From assembly GCF_040802235.1 (NCBI RefSeq), contig NC_133170.1:4169001-4233000 (forward strand): a stretch of DNA of 64,000 nt, given 5' to 3'. The notes under the pieces are model-generated. The model saw only the letters and a program-made list of their open reading frames with translations. It was not told where the DNA came from and ran no database searches. The translations under genes and the position numbers were made by a program. The stretch comes from Manis javanica (lineage: Eukaryota > Chordata > Mammalia > Pholidota > Manidae). Shown here in pieces: positions 61,901 through 64,000 of this stretch (positions within the stretch are counted from its first letter, which is position 1; each line of letters opens with the position of its first letter).

Positions 61901-64000
61901 TGGTACCTGCTGCTCTGGAGGATGGTCGCGTTGTCCCTGAACCTGCAGCGGCTGGTCCGGTGGTGCCTGCCGCTTCCGATGACGGTTCAGTTGTGCCTGG
62001 TTCGGCAGCTGATGGCCCAGTCGTCCCTGAGCCGGCAGCAGCTGGGGCAGTTGTGCCCGGTGATCCCGCGGCTCGTCTGGTTGTCCCTGACACGACACCT
62101 GGTCTGCTGGTCGGTCTCGGCCCGGATGAGGGGCCACTTGTCTCCTCACCCAAAAGGGTGGTTTCAGTTGTTCCCAACACTTCAGCTGACGGTGCCGTCG
62201 TGCCCGGCAAGCGCGACGAGGGTCTGGTTGTCCCTGACGCGACAACACCTGGTCTCGCTGTCCCTGGTGACCCGGACGCCGGTCCCGTTGTCTCTTGCCC
62301 TGCAACCACGACTCCAGTTGTTCCTAGCATCTCAGCTGCTGGCCCAGTGGTACCTGCTGCTCCGGAGGATGGGCGCGTCGTCCCGGAACCTGCAACGGCC
62401 GGTCCGGTTGTCCCTGCCACTTGCGACGATGGTTCTGTTGTGCCTGGTTCTGACGGTGATGGCCCAGTTGTCCCTGAGCCGGCAACAGCTGGTCCAGTCG
62501 TGCCTGGCGATCGGGATGATGGACGCGTTGTCCCTGACGCGACGACACCTGGTCTCGTTGTCCCTGGAGACCCAGAGGACGGCTCACTTGTCTCTCCTCC
62601 TGAGACAATGACTCTAGTTGCTCCGGGTTCTTCCGCTGATGATGGCCCAGTGGTACCTGCTGCTCTGGAGGATGGTCGCGTTGTCCCTGAACCTGCAGCG
62701 GCTGGTCCGGTGGTGCCTGCCGCTTCCGATGACGGTTCAGTTGTGCCTGGTTCGGCAGCTGATGGCCCAGTCGTCCCTGAGCCGGCAGCAGCTGGGGCAG
62801 TTGTGCCCGGTGATCCCGCGGCTCGTCTGGTTGTCCCTGACACGACACCTGGTCTGCTGGTCGGTCTCGGCCCGGATGAGGGGCCACTTGTCTCCTCACC
62901 CAAAAGGGTGGTTTCAGTTGTTCCCAACACTTCAGCTGACGGTGCCGTCGTGCCCGGCAAGCGCGACGAGGGTCTGGTTGTCCCTGACGCGACAACACCT
63001 GGTCTCGCTGTCCCTGGTGACCCGGACGCCGGTCCCGTTGTCTCTTGCCCTGCAACCACGACTCCAGTTGTTCCTAGCATCTCAGCTGCTGGCCCAGTGG
63101 TACCTGCTGCTCCGGAGGATGGGCGCGTCGTCCCGGAACCTGCAACGGCCGGTCCGGTTGTCCCTGCCACTTGCGACGATGGTTCTGTTGTGCCTGGTTC
63201 TGACGGTGATGGCCCAGTTGTCCCTGAGCCGGCAACAGCTGGTCCAGTCGTGCCTGGCGATCGGGATGATGGACGCGTTGTCCCTGACGCGACGACACCT
63301 GGTCTCGTTGTCCCTGGAGACCCAGAGGACGGCTCACTTGTCTCTCCTCCTGAGACAATGACTCTAGTTGCTCCGGGTTCTTCCGCTGATGATGGCCCAG
63401 TGGTACCTGCTGCTCTGGAGGATGGTCGCGTTGTCCCTGAACCTGCAGCGGCTGGTCCGGTGGTGCCTGCCGCTTCCGATGACGGTTCAGTTGTGCCTGG
63501 TTCGGCAGCTGATGGCCCAGTCGTCCCTGAGCCGGCAGCAGCTGGGGCAGTTGTGCCCGGTGATCCCGCGGCTCGTCTGGTTGTCCCTGACACGACACCT
63601 GGTCTGCTGGTCGGTCTCGGCCCGGATGAGGGGCCACTTGTCTCCTCACCCAAAAGGGTGGTTTCAGTTGTTCCCAACACTTCAGCTGACGGTGCCGTCG
63701 TGCCCGGCAAGCGCGACGAGGGTCTGGTTGTCCCTGACGCGACAACACCTGGTCTCGCTGTCCCTGGTGACCCGGACGCCGGTCCCGTTGTCTCTTGCCC
63801 TGCAACCACGACTCCAGTTGTTCCTAGCATCTCAGCTGCTGGCCCAGTGGTACCTGCTGCTCCGGAGGATGGGCGCGTCGTCCCGGAACCTGCAACGGCC
63901 GGTCCGGTTGTCCCTGCCACTTGCGACGATGGTTCTGTTGTGCCTGGTTCTGACGGTGATGGCCCAGTTGTCCCTGAGCCGGCAACAGCTGGTCCAGTCG
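34764..64000 (-). CDS. MUC19: MUC19-like gel-forming mucin, 3' part of the gene (spliced; 5' part outside window)
   Basis: Gene-level entry; exons are listed separately. The product would be a secreted gel-forming mucin of mucous cells. Its repeat region is O-glycosylated and its C-terminus forms disulfide-linked dimers. Seen in the sequence: a giant repeat-coding exon, about ten small symmetric exons, a VWC domain (NCHKCKC and TCCEIGRC motifs), a linker with [11 protein letters not shown], a cysteine-rich segment and a C-terminal cystine knot ([27 protein letters not shown]). Splice phases agree throughout: phase 1 from the giant exon to 41,343, then 1-0, 0-1, 1-0, 0-0, 0-1, 1-2 and the terminal exon. 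Family knowledge: submaxillary mucins (MUC19) combine GTTxPS-type repeats with VWC and cystine-knot ends. MUC2/5AC/5B/6 are less likely because their repeats differ and carry Cys domains. The 5' part (VWD domains, signal peptide) lies beyond the right edge. Confidence 0.88.
35611..35719 (-). CDS. MUC19: C-terminal cystine knot, first exon
   Basis: This is a 109-base exon, phase 1 to 2, with acceptor ctttgtctcag and donor gtgggt. The peptide runs through [18 protein letters not shown] and [12 protein letters not shown]. The [10 protein letters not shown] and CxGEC motifs are the first half of the C-terminal cystine knot (CTCK) that dimerises mucins and von Willebrand factor. The N of NVT is a predicted N-glycosylation site. 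Open frame on both sides of the exon is intronic. Confidence 0.94.
36374..36413 (-). CDS. MUC19: C-terminal cysteine-rich exon, 40 bp
   Basis: The acceptor cttacccctgtag and the donor gtgagt bound 40 bases, phase 0 to 1. The peptide [14 protein letters not shown], with its last Cys codon split, completes the module started in the preceding exon (WCVE then EDRIYD) and carries the CCYxC motif at its end. Confidence 0.92.
37339..37449 (-). CDS. MUC19: C-terminal cysteine-rich exon, 111 bp
   Basis: This is a 37-codon exon, phase 0 at both ends, with acceptor caccctatag and donor gtaagt. The peptide begins [17 protein letters not shown] and ends [11 protein letters not shown]. It is the typical segment before the cystine knot in gel-forming mucins and von Willebrand factor, with the FxDPxNPC and CPxxxW motifs. 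Confidence 0.93.
38825..38862 (-). CDS. MUC19: 38-bp micro-exon between VWC and the C-terminal region
   Basis: The acceptor gtttctttttcag and the donor gtaaga bound 38 bases (phase 1 to 0). The peptide [12 protein letters not shown], with a split Glu before it, has one cysteine and one N-glycosylation sequon (NNT). It is the only sequence I found in this intron that carries the reading frame from GRC in the VWC exon to IGASFNDP in the next. Submaxillary mucins have a similar EPRTC linker at this place. Confidence 0.88.
39210..39372 (-). CDS. MUC19: VWC domain, main exon
   Basis: This 163-base exon codes for 54 residues plus one base. It contains the VWC signature: [14 protein letters not shown] near its start and [11 protein letters not shown] at its end, with basic sequence ([12 protein letters not shown]) between. 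The acceptor is tttgtatccatag and the donor gtgtgt. VWC domains of mucins and von Willebrand factor are disulfide-rich extracellular modules next to the C-terminal knot. Ten cysteines are visible here, in the expected CxxCxC and CCxxxxC spacings. Confidence 0.93.
39459..39490 (-). CDS. MUC19: VWC domain, first exon (32 bp)
   Basis: The acceptor catgttaccag and the donor gtaagt bound 32 bases that change the phase from 1 to 0. The peptide [10 protein letters not shown] matches the start of a von Willebrand factor C domain (VCxGPxGExKxPG). The domain continues without a break into PGDTWTVNC of the exon at 39,210. The intron between the two is only 86 bases. Confidence 0.88.
39686..39767. repeat. 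CT-rich and TCTA simple repeat
   Basis: Runs of CT followed by imperfect TATC/ATCT units, in the intron between the micro-exon at 41,343 and the VWC exon at 39,459. The rest of that intron holds the L2 segment below. Confidence 0.85.
40225..40700 (+). mobile_element. L2 fragment interrupted by a short L1 tail
   Basis: L2-like text (tcattctgattccttctcca, then cactgccccttcctggtcc-type sequence) resumes after an inserted piece at about 40,505-40,550 reading tgtatatcaattatattcca with an A-rich end, typical of L1 3' tails. Confidence 0.45.
41343..41360 (-). CDS. MUC19: 18-bp micro-exon carrying the first C-terminal cysteine
   Basis: The acceptor ttttttttacacag and a perfect donor, gtaaga after CCAG, bound only 18 bases. 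In phase 1 it reads CLQPP between split Ala and Val codons and leads directly into VCRGPLGE of the next exon. The reading of this exon into the start of a VWC domain, with phases that only work in this combination, makes it convincing despite its size. Confidence 0.8.
42285..42700 (+). mobile_element. L2 fragment
   Basis: Contains acttgatcataacattccct, atgaaatcctggaggg and cttgtacttccctctccagt in L2-like order. It lies in the intron between the exons at 42,852 and 41,343. Confidence 0.4.
42852..42899 (-). CDS. MUC19: Small mucin exon, 48 bp, phase 1-1
   Basis: The acceptor tttctcctcag and the donor gtcagt bound 48 bases, phase 1 at both ends. The peptide [16 protein letters not shown] is Thr-rich with a basic stretch. 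Joined to the next exon it reads NQTACLQPP, which creates an N-glycosylation sequon at the splice junction just before the first cysteine. Confidence 0.75.
43077..43127 (-). CDS. MUC19: Small mucin exon, 51 bp, phase 1-1
   Basis: The acceptor tttctttttgcag and the donor gtaaaa bound 51 bases, phase 1 at both ends. The peptide [16 protein letters not shown] is Ser-rich. Acceptor quality, length and phase all agree with the surrounding exon series. Confidence 0.75.
43601..43654 (-). CDS. MUC19: Small mucin exon, 54 bp, phase 1-1, with two in-frame donors
   Basis: The acceptor ctccatgtag and the donor gtgagt bound 54 bases, phase 1 at both ends. The peptide [17 protein letters not shown] is mucin-like. 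A second and stronger donor, gtaagt, lies exactly 15 bases further on, so the exon could also end at 43,586. That would add five codons (GESNN) without changing the frame. Confidence 0.75.
43655..45576. other. Intron, first part: nothing recognised
   Basis: Intronic DNA between the exons at 46,482 and 43,601. I searched for further phase-1 mucin exons and found none with both splice sites. Confidence 0.4.
45577..45600. repeat. (AAT)n microsatellite
   Basis: Repeated AAT just before a retroposon-like element; a second AAT run follows that element at 45,951-45,965. Confidence 0.9.
45601..45950 (+). mobile_element. Poly(A)-tailed retroposon with an internal 19-bp tandem repeat
   Basis: About 350 bases starting gggagaaatgtgggattcac and ending in ctcaaaaaaa, flanked on both sides by AAT runs that may be the target duplication. 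Inside, at 45,731-45,806, are four 19-base units of the type ttcaccatgtaagaactta. The A tail gives the strand. I cannot assign a family; low visible decay suggests it is younger than the other repeats here. Confidence 0.55.
46482..46508 (-). CDS. MUC19: Mucin micro-exon, 27 bp, phase 1-1
   Basis: The acceptor gtttttaaatttcag and the donor gtaagg bound 27 bases, phase 1 at both ends. The peptide is VPSKQPEVT, counting the split codons. Both splice sites are good and the phase matches the neighbours. Its small size leaves some chance of coincidence. Confidence 0.55.
46509..48107. other. Intron: nothing recognised
   Basis: Very AT-rich intron between the exons at 48,108 and 46,482. No exon with two plausible splice sites and no repeat that I can name. 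Confidence 0.4.
48108..48161 (-). CDS. MUC19: Small mucin exon, 54 bp, phase 1-1
   Basis: The acceptor tttttaatctcag and the donor gtcagt bound 54 bases, phase 1 at both ends. The peptide [17 protein letters not shown] is rich in Ser and Thr. It lies only 54 bases from the exon at 48,216, so the intron between them would be very short (48,162-48,215). The two may therefore be alternatives, or one may be inactive. Confidence 0.65.
48216..48269 (-). CDS. MUC19: Small mucin exon, 54 bp, phase 1-1
   Basis: The acceptor cataccag and the donor gtgtgt (moderate) bound 54 bases, phase 1 at both ends. The peptide is [17 protein letters not shown], starting with the same GTTAPG motif seen in the repeat array. 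The shared length, phase and motif with its neighbours support it. The donor is the least convincing part. Confidence 0.6.
48406..48483 (-). CDS. MUC19: Small mucin exon, 78 bp, phase 1-1
   Basis: On the minus strand the acceptor ccttttaactag and the donor gtgagt bound a 78-base exon of 26 codons, phase 1 at both ends. The peptide includes [19 protein letters not shown], a charged linker rather than dense mucin sequence. It joins in frame to the giant exon upstream and to the 54-base exon at 48,216 downstream. Confidence 0.75.
49091..49198 (-). CDS. MUC19: Possible small mucin exon (uncertain)
   Basis: This stretch lies between the giant exon and the next clear exon. On the minus strand a pyrimidine-rich tract ending ttgaccag is followed by 108 bases (36 codons) open in phase 1 at both ends, matching its neighbours. 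The peptide includes [19 protein letters not shown]. The weak point is the donor, gtttcg, a poor match to consensus. It could be a real exon, a decayed one, or chance. Leaving it out does not disturb the frame, because it is symmetric. Confidence 0.3.
49409..64000 (-). CDS. MUC19: Giant mucin repeat exon, open to the right edge
   Basis: Codes for the O-glycosylated mucin region. The frame stays open from the right edge (64,000) to a TAG at 49,371-49,373, at least 14.5 kb. There is no genuine start inside: the longest ORF call begins at a GTG at 63,920 that is an ordinary Val codon of a repeat, so the exon continues beyond the window. The array unit is about one third Ser plus Thr and lacks Cys, Asp, Phe, His, Lys, Asn, Trp and Tyr. 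After the array (about 49,893 down to 49,409) the protein is degenerate mucin sequence (for example [19 protein letters not shown]). I place the exon end at 49,409, where the sequence reads GAAG followed by gcaagt, a perfect GC-AG type donor in phase 1. A GT donor at 49,427 (GGAA before gtgagg) is also phase 1 and is the alternative. Confidence 0.9.
49894..64000 (-). repeat. 750-bp coding tandem repeat array (250 aa per unit)
   Basis: The segment beginning ggcccagtgg recurs at 50,341, 51,091, 51,841 and every 750 bases to 63,841. This gives 18 complete units (50,341-63,840), 160 bases of a nineteenth at the right edge, and a shortened 447-base unit at 49,894-50,340. The interior units look identical by eye. 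Differences seen: C for G at 58,255; A for G at 50,911; T for C at 50,273; T for C at 50,069. Each unit codes for 25 near-decapeptides of the form GTTxPSSxxx. One is 9 residues and one is 11, giving exactly 250. A unit holds about 57 CpG (hand count of 51,091-51,840). Whether the copy number is real or affected by assembly cannot be told from the sequence. Confidence 0.97.

Noticed and set aside
49781..63361. Recurring 247-codon open frames on the plus strand, one per repeat unit
   Set aside because: They repeat with the 750-bp period and exist because the mucin repeat has few stop codons in other frames. They have low-complexity Leu/Ser/Arg composition and no independent support.
49877..63805. 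Recurring 243-codon Gln/Arg/Pro-rich open frames in another minus-strand frame
   Set aside because: Same cause: a shadow of the mucin repeat in a shifted frame, ending once per unit.
63918..63920. Apparent start codon of a 4,849-residue protein
   Set aside because: The codon is GTG, a Val inside a normal repeat unit that recurs every 750 bases. The frame is open to the window edge, so the exon continues and has no start here.
49894..64000. Reading the array as a CRISPR-like or satellite structure
   Set aside because: Units are long, contiguous and without spacers, code in frame for a mucin, and sit in a mammalian gene with clear splice structure.

Overview
The window is eukaryotic, from a placental mammal. 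Protein-coding sequence is confined to short exons with consensus splice sites and one very large exon. The surroundings are AT-rich, CpG-poor and full of decayed mammalian interspersed repeats (MIR, L2, old L1, MaLR-type LTRs, a hAT-type DNA transposon). I recognised no Alu, B1/B2 or other common tRNA-derived SINE, so a non-primate, non-rodent placental is likely; I cannot name the species.

Positions 1-34,580 hold no gene that I can support. This is intergenic DNA with scattered repeats. In human the gene following MUC19 is CNTN1, so this is probably the MUC19-CNTN1 interval, but no CNTN1 exon is visible.

Positions 34,600-64,000 hold, on the minus strand, the 3' part of a giant gel-forming mucin gene, which I identify as MUC19 (the submaxillary mucin family). 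Reading in the direction of transcription, from high to low coordinates: a giant exon runs in from beyond the right edge and ends near 49,409. It carries an array of 750-bp (250-residue) tandem repeats, with 18 complete copies and parts of two more in the window. A run of small symmetric phase-1 exons follows (about 49.2-41.3 kb), coding for Ser/Thr-rich linker. Next come exons for a von Willebrand factor C (VWC) domain (39.5-39.2 kb), a 38-base micro-exon, further cysteine-rich exons, and finally the C-terminal cystine knot ending at a TAA at 34,764-34,766. A poly(A) signal lies at 34,601-34,606. Every splice phase in the model agrees from the end of the giant exon to the stop codon.

The parts fit one protein plan. 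The repeats form a long, extended, cysteine-free region for dense O-glycosylation, and the cysteine-rich C-terminus dimerises mucin chains in the endoplasmic reticulum. The most remarkable object is the array itself. Its units are almost identical across more than 13 kb, each is built from 25 decapeptides with an internal duplication of about 100 residues, and the unit next to the array's 3' edge has lost exactly 303 bases in frame.
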